This document shows positions 1 to 14,010 of a DNA stretch of 64,000 bases, in pieces. The notes under the pieces are model-generated. The model was not told the origin of the DNA, made no database searches, and was given only the letters and a program-made list of their open reading frames with translations. A program made the translations under genes and the position numbers. Source of the stretch: Ustulina deusta (Eukaryota > Ascomycota > Sordariomycetes > Xylariales > Xylariaceae); NCBI GenBank assembly GCA_023159155.1, contig JAJNNX010000020.1:248001-312000 (forward strand), written 5' to 3'. Each line of letters begins with the position of its first letter. Within the stretch, counting starts at the first letter, position 1.

Positions 1-1836
1 TTTATATAAAATAAAAACTAAAATATAGCGTTATATAAGCTAAGCAATAAAAACTTTTTTTATATATTTTGCTATATTAAAATAGGCTTTAAATATTATA
101 TTTTTGTTCGGGTTGCTTTTTAGCTTACTAAGTACTAGAATATATAACTAATAATACTTTGTAGCTCGGTTAGCTTTTAAGTTGTTAATAAAACTTACGT
201 CTAGCTTATGTTTCGCTATTAAGCTTTTAAGCGGCGTGTTAAGCTGTGCTAATAGCTTCTATATTATTATTAGGTTATATTTTTGCGCTTATTACAAAAA
301 GTGTTCGATAATATTAATAAGTTATATAAAAACGCTGTTTTGCTTAGTATTGTTTGGCTATCTAGTCTAGCTTTGTTTAAAAAAAAGCTATGTTTTTTAT
401 ATATATTTCTAAAAGATTTTTTTAAACGCTATTTTAAGTCCTAAAATACTACCCTAAAAAGCTTTATAAAAATTTAGAACATTAATATATATAACGCCTA
501 ATTTATTACTAAATAACTTATCTATTTAATTATATTTTTAAAAGAAATTTATAATATTGCTTATAATAAAGCGCTATAGTATTTATAAAAAAAAAAAATA
601 ACTTTTTAGAAAAGTGTAAATTTAGTAATAGCGTAATAGATATGTTTCTAGATTTTAATATTAAAACTATAAACAAAAATAGCATATAAAAAAAGTTTGA
701 TTTAGTTAATATAAACAGTATTTAAAGCAATCGCAAAAATAAGTTTTAAAATATTACTATTAAAATTACTATAACTTATAAAAAACAATAAAAAATAAAA
801 AGCTGTATAGTTCTATAGTAAAAAGAAAAAGAAAACGCCTAAATTTTAAAAAACTAAATAAATACTTATTAAAACAAAAAAAAAAAAGCTTAAAATTGCA
901 GTTATACTTACTTTTACAGTTAATAGTCTTAAGTTCGGCAGGGTTGCTAACAATTCTATTAAATAATACATATACTGCATTAAAATATATACTAAAAAAA
1001 TAAGCCTAAATAATCGCCGCTTAATCTTAATCTATTATTTATAATAAAAGCATTGTAATAAAGTAGTATAGTACATTCGGCAATAGTAGTTACTAAAAAA
1101 AAAAATGGATAAAATGTATTATATAGTTAGATAAGCGCTATTTAGGCCATTTTTTATTTTTAACTATTAGTGCCTAATAAGTATATAGACCGATTAAAAG
1201 TACTTTAGAATGTACTTCTTTTGTTTTTTTATTGTTTAAGCAAAACAAGTGTTTATTTTTAGCTAACTATATAAAAAACTTATAAAGATATGCCAAACTT
1301 TTTAATTCTTTAAAGCTACCTAAAAAGTATATATTTTTATTATATATAGTTAAAGTTATAATAATAAAAACAACTTTTAACATATAGCTAGAGTTATTAA
1401 AAGCTTTAATACTTTTATAATCCATATTTTATATTAGATTATAAAATTAACTGCCCTTATAAACTACTCGACTAGCTATTAGGAAATATATCTTAGTAAT
1501 AATTAAATAATATTAAGATTTTTAATTTTTATAATTAATTTTTATTTTCTTTTTAAAGTAAGGCTTTATAACAAACCTGCTATATATTACCTAAAAAATA
1601 TAGTCAGTACATAAAAAAGGGGTTTTAATCTATAAATAACAATAAGATAATTAATAAACTGTTTGTTAAAAAAGTTTTCTGGAACTCCTACCACTACATA
1701 GAGATAGAAGTCTAAGCAGTAGTTTGCTTATTAATATAGGGTTAATAGAAATATGAAATTAATAGCTAAAGAACTAAGAACAAGTGATTAAATACATAGG
1801 AATTATGAAGTTATATAGACATAGGAAATAAAGCAC
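1..1836. repeat. RIP-degraded AT-rich repeat block
   Basis: Almost entirely A and T, with many TAA/TTA trinucleotides and almost no CpA or TpG, on both strands, which is the pattern left by RIP on repeated DNA. No reading frame here has a coding composition; the short open stretch at 182-370 is a by-product of T-richness. The only structure recognised is the dispersed repeat at 1565-1797, listed separately. Confidence 0.85.
1565..1797 (+). repeat. Dispersed repeat A, copy 1
   Basis: Matches 15275-15527 in direct orientation, with shared blocks such as CTCCTACCACTA, AGAAAT/GATAGAAG..TCTAA and AACTAAAGAACTAA in the same order and spacing. Differences are mostly C/T and G/A, as expected for two RIP-mutated copies of one element. 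The element type is not recognised. Confidence 0.7.
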
Positions 1837-2022
1837 TGTGGAGGCCTTGGGTGTCAGTGATCTAAGTGATCTAAGTGATCTAACAGATCAGTCAGATCAG
1901 TCAGATCACTTAGATCATGGTCATGTGATTCTAAGGAGAGAGGGAAACAAGAAGAACGGAGCCAGGGCTCTTTTCTTTGTTAGGCTTGATCTGCGACCGG
2001 GCAGACCAAGGAGCTCGTAACA
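1837..2022. mobile_element. LTR-like or MITE-like island with inverted repeat
   Basis: A 186-bp island of normal base composition in RIP-mutated DNA, so probably a later insertion. It starts TGTGGAGG and ends CTCGTAACA, fitting TG...CA ends of a solo LTR, but the 5-bp flanks differ. Inside, GATCTAAGT units are repeated and a perfect 15-bp inverted repeat (TGATCTAAGTGATCT and its complement) could form a hairpin around 1860-1915. The 7-mer AGGCCTT occurs near both ends (1842 and 2022), an alternative target duplication. The open frame across it (Asp-Leu-Ser repeats) is an artefact of the tandem unit. Confidence 0.45.
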
Positions 2023-4560
2023 GGCCTTAAAAAAACTTTTTACAAAGCAAGTTCGAACTATTTAAAAACTTCATACAGCTTTATATTATAATACAGTATT
2101 AAACAGTTGGTTTAAGTTATCTAAAGCCTTTTATAAACTAATATAATTAGAACACTATATTAACTTTATAGCTAGCCCCTTTTTTGATTTTTATTTTTTA
2201 TAAACCAAACAAATAATATAACTTTTTTTAAGTTTTAAATAATATTAGTTTTATATATATATTTAAGTAATAGTTTATTTAGATAATATATATTATAGTA
2301 TTATTACTAAAACTTTAGCTTTATATATTTTTAAATTAGCTTAAGTAATAATTATAATCTATATAGTATATTTGTTAGTTTTTGCTATAGGGATTTATAT
2401 AAATAAAAATATATAGTTATTTTTAATTTTATTAGCTAATCTTTTATATACGGCCAACTATTTAATAAAGCTAGATAGCAGTATATAGAATACTAAGCGT
2501 TTATTAAGCATAGTTAATAACTTGTATATTTAATTTAAAATAGCTAGCGCTTATATAATCTTTAGAAAAAATATATTATATACCTTAGTTATATAAATTA
2601 TTTAAGTTTGTTTATTTTTAGTTATATTTAGTAGCAGTGCTTTAAATATAAATATTAATTATTTTTATAAACATTTGATTTTAAGCACTAAAATTATAAC
2701 CTTTTTTATTTATAAATAATTATTTTATTAATAATTAAATTAATTTTTTTATTTTTTTATTTTAGTATAGAATATAATAAAGTAGGAATAGAAATGCTTA
2801 GGTATGTTATTATATAAAGTTTTTTATTTATAGCTAATTAAAAAAGATCTTTAAATTAAAAATAAAAAGCTAAAATTGCTTAGCAAAATATTATTTTTTA
2901 AAAGCTTAAAATAATTAAAACTAATATAAACATAAGCAATAAAATACTATATAAAGGCCTTATTAATAAAAGCTCCCCTAAGCATTATAATAGTTATAAT
3001 TAAAACAAATTTTTATTTATTAAAACAGTTAGTTATAATTTTTAGCTAATATTATATAGAACTAATATTTTTTAGTTTTAAGCCTAAGTTTTAAAAAATA
3101 AACTAAGCTAACTGCTTTTTAGTAATCCTACAATAATAAATAGTTTAATATAATATAAAAAATACTTTTAGCAAAAAATAAAACTAAATGTTCTAAATTT
3201 AATAAATATTATTTGTAAAAAACTTAGTTCTAGAATAAGAGTTTAATAACGTTTAAAAAAAAGAAAAAAAAGAAATAATAAATATAAGCAGGCCTTAAAA
3301 CAATTAAAAAAAATTAAAGCTTTTAAAAAAAAAAGTACTAAAAGCTTTTAATTATATTAAAACTTGTTTAGTTATATATAATATATATTATTTTTATTAT
3401 TTTTGCTTAAATATAATTAATTATATTATTTTTTTATAGCTTAACTAAATAAATATAATAAAGTTGTTAAATACTACTTAGGAGCTTAAAGTTTATAAAA
3501 GTTATAATTATAATAATATAACAGAACTAGATTTATTTTAATAAAAAATATATAAATATATCCCTAGATAGGATTAGCTAATACTATACTTAGTTTTTTT
3601 ATTTTATTACTATTTCTATAGCAAGATTATAGCTAAGAAATAATAGGCGGGCTTTAATAAATATTGCAGCTTGTTTAAACAAAGAGTATTACGTATATAT
3701 TAAAGCTATTATTTCTAATTAATTAAACTATTTTGATTTTTATATAAAGCAGCAAACAATATAGCAAAAGTAAGAAAAAATATGCTTTATGCAAAGCTTA
3801 TAACAGCTGCTAGCAAAAAATAGGTTAGCTTTACAAACAAACTTTATAGCTATGCAAGGCAGACATGAACCAAAGCGGTTTTATATATATAAATAAACTA
3901 TACTCCTTATTTTTAAAGCAAGCTAAATATTCGGAATAATATATTTAAACTTTTTTTTAGTTTATATTTTTATAAGTTTAAACTATACTATCTTTTTATA
4001 TATTATTATTAGTTATAAAAAATACTATACTTTTTATTTAAAATATTTATAACTAGCTTAATAATATTAAATATATAATAATTTATATTAATACTATTAA
4101 TTTAAATAATATTGAGCTTATTTTTTAAACTAGTATTTAAGTTTTAAACGCTTATATTTATATTATTTTTTTACTATATATGCTAGACTTATAAGTACTA
4201 ATTTTTATTTAGCGTTTTAAAAAACTTATAAAAAAAATAAAACTATATTATATATTTAATATATTAGATATAGTTCTAAATAAGGTTTATGCCTGCCTAA
4301 ACAATAAAGATTTATAAGCCTACTTTATATAAGATTTAATATTTTAAAAAGATCCTATATTTAAACTTATATTTTATTATATACCGCTTTTTCCGGTTTC
4401 TGCTTTATAACCAAGTTCTTATCTAAAAGCTATACTAATAATTGTTATATTTTTTATTAAAACTTATATTTTATAAAAATAATAGTTCCTAGTATTTATT
4501 ACTTAATATATATTAATAATTATTTTTATATTTATAATAATAAAAACTTTTATAAATTAA

Positions 4561-5184
4561 CTAACTACTTGTACTTATAAAAATAAAAACACAAAAAAAA
4601 ATAATAGCAATTATAAGCAAACAGCTAACAGGCTAGCTAAACAGCTAAAATACTAAAATCTAACAAATATACTTTATTTTATAAAAGATCTAATCAAGCT
4701 TTTTAAAAAGCTAGCTATAAAAATACAAACTTTAGTTTTAGGTAGAGGTCCTTTTATTAAAATAGTACGCCTTTTAGCTAAAATAAAGCTTGCTTCTCTA
4801 GCTATTGTAGCTATAGCGCGTACTTAGTATACTAACGTTAATATTTTTATAAATAACTACAATAATCCAATAGACCTGAACGCCGCTATAAAGATCAAGG
4901 AGTTAGTAAAAATAAAGGCTATCCCTACCTGGTTTTTTTTAACGGAGTGCGCTAAGGCTAAGGTAAAAAGCAACAAGGTCCTCTATGCTTGCCCCTAGGA
5001 TTTTACTACAGAAGAACTAATTAAGATTTTTAAAACTGCTAGCAATATAAAGTCATATAAGCAGGCAGCCGCTTTTACCCGCAAAACTCTAATACTAGCT
5101 AAAATATATATGTTTAATATACTAACAATAGTACTACTGGCCCTTTTTTTATTACTGCTATCCCGATATATAATAAACTATTAA
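4561..5184 (+). pseudogene. Relic of a protein with a C-terminal hydrophobic tail
   Basis: One frame can be followed for about 207 codons, ending at TAA 5182-5184. It is interrupted by TAA at 4654, TAG at 4825 and TAG at 4996, all explainable as C-to-T changes in CAA/CAG. From about 4860 the composition is that of a real protein, with Trp, Pro, Cys and charged residues (for example the stretch IPTWFFLTECAKAKVK). The last 25 or so residues are strongly hydrophobic (MFNILTIVLLALFLLLLSRY), as in a tail anchor or single membrane span. The 5' end fades into RIP-mutated DNA. I do not recognise the family; a transposon-encoded or host origin is equally possible. Confidence 0.4.
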
Positions 5185-7110
5185 AATTAGGTTAGCGGAT
5201 AGCTAGCTTTTAAGATTAAAAAAGCAGCTAATAAGCCTATTAATATCTTTTACTTAAATAAAAATACTATAAAAGAATTTAAAAAAATAATAATAAAAAA
5301 GATTGTTTACGTGCTATCCTTTATTAACTAAAAAGTTAGGCTTTACTACTATTTTTACTTATTAATTAATAATATTTATAATAAATATAAAATAATATTT
5401 ATATAAACCTAACTATTTACTATATATATATTATAGCTAAAGTAGCTAAATCTAGCTTTAAAATATTTTTTTAAGTTAAATAAAAGATTATCTATATTTA
5501 AAGCAAGTTTTTTCCTATTTAAGCTTAGTTCTTTATATACTTTTTGATTAGCAAAACTAAGTTTTGTTATAAATATAAAAAGGTTAGCCGAGGGCTAACT
5601 ATAAAAACTGTATTGCTTTTTAAGCTAGCTAGATTAGCTAATAGATATAAAGATTGTAATAATATTGTTAGTAATAATAACAAAAATAATAGCAATAAAA
5701 ATAGTAATATTAATAAGTATAATATAAATATATAGAAATCTTTTCTTGATTGGTTCAAAAGTAGGCTCGAAAAAAAGATATATTTGTTTAGAATATAAAA
5801 AGCATTTAAAATAGTACTGTTATTGCTATCTATAGGCTACTTTTGACTAAAAAGGTTTAATAGACCTAATATAATAGGCCTAAGTGCTGCTATATAAAGA
5901 TCCTGCCTATTATAGTTAGAGCTAAAAATTAAAACTATTATAGTATTATTTAATAATACTAGGGTTAAACCAAAAATAGCTATACTTAGGTTTTTTATAA
6001 AAAATAGGTTAATATTATTTTTAACGCTAAAGAATTGCTTAGCTATAGCAAAAATCCCTATATATAGGATAAGTATAGATTATTAATCTATAATAATATT
6101 AAAATTGTTTGGCTTAAAGAACTTATTAAAAATAGCAAAACAAGTTTTATTAAAAATATTAGTTTTTAATTTGTAACAAATAGTATAGTTATTTTATTAC
6201 TTAATATATATTGTAATTCTTTTTTATATATACGTCTTAAAGTATTAAACTTTTTAAAAATGTTTTTTTATTAATTTGTAAAACTAAAAGCAGTTTTATA
6301 GTTATAATTACGATTTTGTAGCCGAGCTATTTAAAAATAATTAATTAGTTAATTCGAAATAATAATAGTACTTAAGCATTTATAAAAAAAAAAAATAAAA
6401 AAAAATATAAAAAACTTGTTTAATTTTTTAGCAATTATATTTAATTATATTATTAAAGCAAAAAAAAAATTAATATTTTTTATTAAATAATATATACTAT
6501 AGATATAAAAAAAAAGTAGTACTTTTTATAATTATTTATTTATTTACTTAAAAATATGCGTATTAAATATAGCATTAAAAAAAAAACAAAATTATAGCTT
6601 AGTAAACATACTTATTAACTAAATTTTAGCTTTTTAGTTTTATTAAAATAATAAATCTAATTTATTAAGTATATTAATATATATTCTACTGGTTAAAGTT
6701 TTTTGTTTTTAAAAATAAAACAATATTACTAACTGCTTACTGATTTTGCGCCAAGCTTAACAATAGCTGGGCAGCTATAATTATTAGAGCTAGCGCAAAT
6801 ATTAATTATATTAATGCTTAAACGCCGATTATTATTTAAAACCTATTTTTTAGGTCTAATACTACTTCTATTTAAACAATAACAGCTTAATATTTTAAAA
6901 ATTAAAAATATAAAATTATTTCTATATAAATATAAATTAGCGTATAAATAAAATAGTTTAAAAATATATATAATTCTATTATATAAATAATAAATAGTAA
7001 TAGTTATTTTATATAGATTTTATTATTAAGATAAGTTATAAACATATTCAGCGTTTTATTTTATTATATTTAAAGCACTATAAATTAAGAAATAGCAGAC
7101 AATAATAGTT

Positions 7111-7320
7111 AATCTAATAATAGCTAGTCTAATAATGATCAGTCCAATAATAATTAGTTTAATAATAATTAATCTAATAATAGTCAATCTAATAATAATC
7201 AATCTAATAATAGTTAATCCAACAATAATTAATCTAATAATAGTTAATCTAATAATAGTTAATCTAACAATAGCTAATCTAATAATAATTAATCTAATAA
7301 TAATTGATCTAATAATATTA
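7111..7320 (+). repeat. 15-bp tandem repeat array, 14 units
   Basis: Fourteen consecutive 15-bp units of consensus AATCTAATAATAGTT, each differing by a few transitions. Being a multiple of three, the array reads as an open frame of Asn-Leu-Ile-Ile-Val/Ile pentapeptides at 7135-7323, which is not a credible protein. Confidence 0.85.
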
Positions 7321-8127
7321 TAAAGATTAAAAATAATAGATTTGAAAATATTTTTAGCAAAACTTTTCTAGTTTTTGCTTTTATAAGTAGTAATTAAGAA
7401 ATAGCAACCTTTAAACAACTAAAGTTTATACTATTTCTAGAGCCAGTTAAAAAAAAAAAAAAAAAAAACTATAATTTTATTATACTACTTTAAAACCCTA
7501 ATATAAAAGGCTAAAAAATACTAGTTAATAAACAGATTTATTATATTTTTAGGTTTTAGGACCTTTTAGTTGTTTTATTTTTTAGTTTGACTAAAAAACA
7601 AAATTACTACTGAGCTGTTTTAGTAAAATTAGCAAATACCCGCATTAAAAAAACAAGATTTATAGCCAATAATCCTAATAAGATATATACTTCTAATAGT
7701 ATAGATTTTATTAGCTATAACTAAAAAGATTTTAAAGTTATATGTATTGCTATTAATACTAACAAATCGGTTACTTTCTGTATTAGGTACCCCTATAGTG
7801 CTTAAAACAAGAATATTTATTTAAAATTAATATTAGATTTTAGATTTAGTAAAAAAAATATAAACATATTATTAAATACTTATTAAAAATTAGTTAGGTA
7901 AAAAAAAGTTTTTTGAAATAAGATTAAGAAAAAGGTAAATAATAATAATAGGGCGCATAAAGAATATATAAAAAAAATATTTAAAAAGTAAGATAGTACT
8001 CCGTTTCTAATAATCAGGGTATGATTTTCTTCTTTTTTTTTGATTTAGATAGGCGTTCTATAAGTATTATAGTTTAAAAGATTAGAGTTTAATAATATAA
8101 TTTAAAGGGATTTTTTAATAAATAGTT

Positions 8128-8370
8128 TGTGACAGTGCTACCTGTGCTATTAAGGTCGAATAACTAGGATTTATTAAAATAACCTTGCTTTACCCCCTGA
8201 CCTATAACGGCCGGGGCGCCCACGCTAGTTAGACTTTATAAGCTAGGTATATTGCTAGCCGAAGTATTAGTTGCTTAGCTATACTACTCCGACCGTCTTA
8301 ATTTAAACTCTAAGTTAGCTATTTCAGATTTCCTATATTAGGTTTTCAAGCTAGCCTTTTTATATAAATT
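8128..8370 (+). mobile_element. LTR-like island (approximate right end)
   Basis: Starts TGTGACAGTGCTACC and keeps C+G-richer sequence (CCCCTGACC, GGCCGGGGCGCCC) that stands out from its flanks. The TG start and mixed composition suggest a partly RIP-mutated LTR of a retrotransposon. No partner LTR or target duplication was found, and the right boundary is a guess from the fall in C+G. Confidence 0.35.
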
Positions 8371-11300
8371 AACCTTAAGGTTAACCTTTAATAGTTAGGC
8401 TTTTTTTAATAATGCTCTAAATATTTAATAAACTATTATATTTAATAGATAAAACTATTTAAAACTAAAAACATTATTAAAAATAAACTAATATATATTT
8501 TATTATATAATGTTTAAAAATATTAAAATATTATAGTTATAATTAATCTTAGTTTATTATAAATTTATTATATTTATATTGTTTTTTTATTAAAATTAAT
8601 ATTGCTTAATATAGTTGATCTAAATATTTATTTTTATAAATATTAGTTAATTATATTAATCGATTTATAAGTATAAAAAAAAGCTAGTATATTAGTAGTT
8701 CTATAATAATATATTAATATAAGTTTAAGATTTTAAGTAATAAAGATATTTTGTTATAGTTTTGGTTTATTAGTAAAGCAACTTTTATATTTATTAGTAA
8801 TATAATCTAGTATAATAATTGGTATAGTATTACTTGAAATAGTATTGTTTTAGGAATTAGTATTATTTAATTTTTTAGTTATGCTTTATATATATTTTTT
8901 TTAAAATATATAGCTATACACTAAAAAAAATACAATAAACAAACTAACTCTAAAGCTAACGCTTATAGCGAAGTTATACTAAAAATATAGCAAGCTTTTA
9001 GAGCTACTTTTTTTAGTAGGGGTTATAAATATAAAAATAATAATTAAATATAATAAAATAGTTATAATCTAAAACTAAATTAATATAATTTTTTAAATAA
9101 AAGTTCTTTGTAATAAAATGTTTTAGTTTGTTTTTATTAATTATATTGCTATTTAAATAAACAAAATAATTTATATATTAAAACAGCTGTTTATATTGCT
9201 ATATAAGTTAACCGAGCAGTAGCTATAAAAACTATTAAGCTAATAAACATAAAACAAAATATTTGTTTAATATAAATTATTTATATTAATAATAATATAA
9301 ATAAGATCTATATGTTTTATAGTAGTTTTTAAATTAATAATTATATTATTATATATATTTTTATTACTAATATTTTTTATTTTATAATTATGCTTAGCGC
9401 TAAAATAAATATTAATTTTTTTTATTTGCTTAGGCTATATTTTTAGCGTTATAATTATAATAATAAATATGCTAAGTTAAAGCAATAAAATAATAACTAG
9501 TTCTAAAACTATTTAGTTTTATATTATAAACACTAATAAATTTATTATATTAAGTAAAACTAAGTTAGTTTAAAAAAAGTTATAAAAAGTATTTAAAAAA
9601 AGAAGTAAAAATTTAAGCATAAAAGCGCTATGTATACTTTGCTACTTATATTAACTCCAACTAAAAAGTTAAATAGTTATTTTCTAAGTTATTTTTGTAA
9701 TAAATCTAAAAATGCGATTAAAATACCGGAATTTAAAGCTATATTGCAAGATTTATCTAATTAAATAATCATTTTTATTAAATACAAAATATTAAATTTA
9801 AATTAAAAAAAAAAAATATTTGTTTAATATAAAAAATAAAACCTAATAAACATTTCCTTAATACTTAAACTAATTATTTACTAAAAAGTTAAAAAAATAG
9901 TATTATAATCTATAAAACAAAAAAATAAATATATATATAATAATGACTAAAATATAAAAAAATTTAAAAGCAAGAGCACAATAATAAAAGCATATATATA
10001 CCCCTAATAATAAAAATACTTCTAAAACTAGCAATAGTATTATTAATATTAGTAAAAATAACTAGCAGCCAAAACATATATTCTATATAAAATAATATTA
10101 ATATATTAGTAGTAGCTAATAGTACTATATTTAGCTAATACATACTAAGCAATTACTTTAATAAGGCCTATAGTTTAAGCCCGAGCCTAAAGCAACTAAA
10201 ACAAACAAAATAACCGCCTTAGACTATCTATAAGTTTTAAAAACAAAACAATAAATAATATATATATAAGATTAAAATTATAACTAAAAAAATTAGGCTA
10301 AATATTATTTTATTAAATCAGAAATTTATAATAGTTTTTTAATCCTTTTATTATTTTATTACAATAAAGGACAAAAAGATAACAAACGTTATAAACCCTA
10401 CCTAAAGATTATTAAATACAGCATAAGCCTATAACCAAAACCAACATAGGGAAGATTTTTAATATTTAACCTCCTACTAACCCCTCTTGCAATAAATCCT
10501 TCGGCATAACAGGCATTAATAACTAGCCTTAACATTATAGCAATCAGCAAGCAAATAAAGCAATAAACTAATATAGCAAAATAAATAAATAATATAAATA
10601 AATAGACTAACCATAACTAAATAAAAGCTAAAGTAGTAAAAATATAAATAGCTTAATAGATTAAAAAAAAATAAGTATACTAGTAAGCACTAAATAAAAC
10701 TTACTTAAATAAGTCCTTACTTACTTGTTAAGCTTATTTCCCCTATTAATAACCGCTAAGAGCAGCTACTAAAAACAAGTTTAATCTATATATTATATTT
10801 TAGTTACTAATACTTTATTATATTTTTGTTTTATTTTTAGCTAAATAGTTTTTCTAACTCCTAATTATACCTTAGCACGTTTTATTACTTTTTTGCCTAT
10901 TTTACTTAGGCTAAAGCAATAAGTCTTCCAAGGCTTTACTTATACAAGTACAAAAAAAAACAGCAAGTTCTAAACAGGCATTATTCTTAGCCGCGCCTTA
11001 GCGCCCCCATAATCAAAGCAGAACGCTTGCTAACAACCACATCATCTATTATATAAAGAACTATCCTATAGAACGGATCTTTTTTGCTTTTTTTGCAGAA
11101 ACAACTAGCTAAAACAAGCTAAAACCTATATTATATTTATTAAAGCATAAAATTAATAGTAAATAAAACTATTGCTACTATTGCTTAGTTAAAAGCTTTT
11201 TTAGTTATATTGTATTTTTTTTAAAATAACTTATTTTTAACTAATAAAAAAAAATAAAAGCTTGTTCTATATAAATAAATATTTATTTAAGCTTATATTT

Positions 11301-14010
11301 AGAACTTTTTTAATTTTTTTAGCTATTTGATTTTTATTAATTATATAAATTTTTAAAACTTTTTTTTAGTTTTTAAAACTTAATAAATAAAATAGAAATA
11401 AGTTTATATAGTAATCAATAAAAAAAAAATTACTTTTAGATTTTTAGATCTATTAATTGGTTATTTAGCAAGTTATTTATGCTATTTTTATATAATCTTA
11501 AGCTAATTTTAAGGTGTTTTTTTTTTGTTGGCTTAGCGGTTCTAAATATTATTTTTTTGGTTTCTTTGTTTAGGAGTTTTTTTAACTTGTTGGTTTTAGT
11601 TGTTAGTTTTATAGTTATAAATATTATTATATATGGTTTATGTTTTGTTTTTTTTGTTAATATATAAATTATATAAATAATAAGTATTAATAATTAAACA
11701 AAATATAAAGCTTTAATATTATTTTTGAATTATTTATTATTTTATATAGTATAATTAAACTATTTTATTTAAATTATTAAGGTTATAAATTTTTTTTTTT
11801 TTTTTTATATTTAAGAAAAAGAAAAAATAGTATGTGCTATATTAAAAACCCTAAATAAAATAGTAATATATATATTAGCTAGCTTGTTAAGCAGCGCATA
11901 AACGCTATATAAAAATAAACTTTTTATTTTAACTTAATATATAACTTTATATATCTAATTAATAACTATTTTTATACTATATTGTTTTATAAATCTTTAT
12001 ACCTATAATAGTATAAATATTATATTATATTAATTTATAATAAACAAATAAATAACTTAAAATATTTAATAATATATATAACTACTTATTTTTTTTTTTA
12101 TTAAAATAGACTTTTTTTGTAGTAAACGGCTTATAAAATATTTAATCTAATATAGCCCGGGCTATAATATAGCATATACTAAAAAAAACTTAAAGATTTT
12201 TAAATTATTATTTATAATAAATTTGATTGTTTATGCGCTATTTTTTTTATTTAAATTTATAGTATTAAGCTAAAACTATAATATAAATATTTTATTATAA
12301 TAGCGTTAGATATAAGTACTCCAATTAAAAGTTATATATATATATAAAATTTTTGCTTATTATATAATCTATATAAAAATATTGCAATAGTTTAAAAAAA
12401 TTAATATAGTTAAAATATAGTATTATAATTAAAAAATAACTTTTTCGTATATTAGTTTATTATATAATATAGAAAGAAAAAGCTATAAAAATTAATAAAA
12501 TATAAAAAATTGCTATAAATATTATAAAATAGGCCTAATGTTTATATAAGATCGATTAATAAATTATATTATATAAACAGTAAATAATAAGTAGCTAGGT
12601 CGCTTTAATCTTAAAACCTGCTTATAATTTAGAGATTTTTTAAATTTATATAGTTTTTTATAAATCTTAAAACATACTAAGCTATAATTAAAGTTTTATA
12701 ATAATAAATATTATTTTTTAATATTGTTTTGTTTTATTTATAATTTTTTATTTATAATTTATTTGTTTAAACTATTCTTAATTTTTAATATATAGCTAGC
12801 GCTAATACTTATTTATAATTAATAGGTTATATAATTTTACTTTTTTAATAATAAAAGTTAGTATATTTTTTAAAAAACTAGTAGTAGATTATATATGTTT
12901 ATTTATATTAAAGTACTACTATTTTATTATTTAATATTATATAATTAGCATAGGTTAAATAACTAAAAAATAAATTAGTGCTAAATTTAATAATATTAAT
13001 AAGAGTGTTTACTAGAAATAAATTATTAGAAATAATTAAGTAAGCGTTTTTTTTATCTAAGTTATACTTTATAATAAAAAATAAGTAGGATTTATATTAA
13101 AGTTTTTAATAGTAAATAATATTAGGGTTGTAGTTTTTAATTTATAATTAATATGTTATTATAAAAAAATAAAAAATAAAGTAAAAAAAGTTAAATATTA
13201 AAAATTATTAATATTAAATAAAATTCTAAATATATATAAGGGCTGCAATTCTTTTAGCGTTTATTTTATTATGTTATAATAAGTATTTTTGTTATATAGG
13301 TTAATATAACTTGTTTTATATTAATAAAAACTAGTACACAGAACGCTAGTTAATGAACGCTAGGTTATAAATAAAATAATTGTTTATAAGCTTTTATATT
13401 AGTTAACTATACTTTTAGAACATATGTTTGATTTTTAGTATTTAATAATTTAGAGCTTTTATATAGCATAGAAAAATACTAGTTAGACCGGCTATATATA
13501 TTTTAATTTATTTATTAATTTATTTTATACTAATATACTTTCTTATATAAATAGGCCCTATTTATAATTTTAGTAGTAATAATGCTTTTTATATAATTTA
13601 TTTTAATATTATTTTTTAATAATTAACGTTATATTTTTAATAAAAAAACTAAATAAACTAAGTCTTACGTATAAATAGTAGTAGTAAAAGCAAACAATAT
13701 TAGTTATAATTAAAATATTATTATATTTAAATACTGGATTAAACTTTAGTAATAAAAAAAAAAAAAATTTAGTATTATTATTTTTTATATTAATAAAAAT
13801 AAAAAATATTTAAAAAATTATATATATTTATTTAATAACTAATATAGTAGTAATAAAACGTATATATAGTTAGGTTATTTTAGACTGCTACTAATTTTTT
13901 GTTGCTTTAAAATAAATATATTCTTTAGAAAATTTTTATAGTTTTAGTCTTTTTTATATATTTTGATTAATTTTAAAATTTTTACTTTTATTTAAAATGT
14001 GCTAATATAT
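8371..14010. repeat. RIP-degraded AT-rich repeat block
   Basis: Long A/T-dominated stretch. Slightly richer patches occur near 10340-10560 and 10880-11080 but show no coding frame. The open stretch at 11479-11667 encodes only Phe/Leu/Ile/Val and reflects a T/G-biased strand. Nothing else was recognised. Confidence 0.8.

Larger units (their letters stand above)
2023..8127. repeat. RIP-degraded AT-rich repeat block
   Basis: A/T-dominated sequence of RIP type. It includes a partly readable protein relic at 4561-5184 and a 15-bp tandem array at 7111-7320. A short normal-composition patch lies near 3850 (ATGCAAGGCAGACATGAACC). Otherwise no gene, RNA or repeat boundary could be resolved. Confidence 0.8.

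Noticed and set aside
182..370. 62-codon open frame in AT-rich DNA
   Set aside because: Composition is Leu/Ile/Ser/Phe/Cys only, as expected from T-rich random sequence in a RIP block; no start context or domain.
1838..2020. Open frame with Asp-Leu-Ser repeats
   Set aside because: Produced by the 9-bp GATCTAAGT tandem units of the LTR/MITE-like island.
7111..7320. CRISPR-like array
   Set aside because: Units are contiguous with no spacers, and the organism is a fungus.
7135..7323. Ile/Asn pentapeptide-repeat protein
   Set aside because: It is the translation of a 15-bp tandem repeat in RIP DNA.
11479..11667. Possible multi-pass membrane protein
   Set aside because: Purely Phe/Leu/Ile/Val from a T-biased strand; no flanking coding signal.
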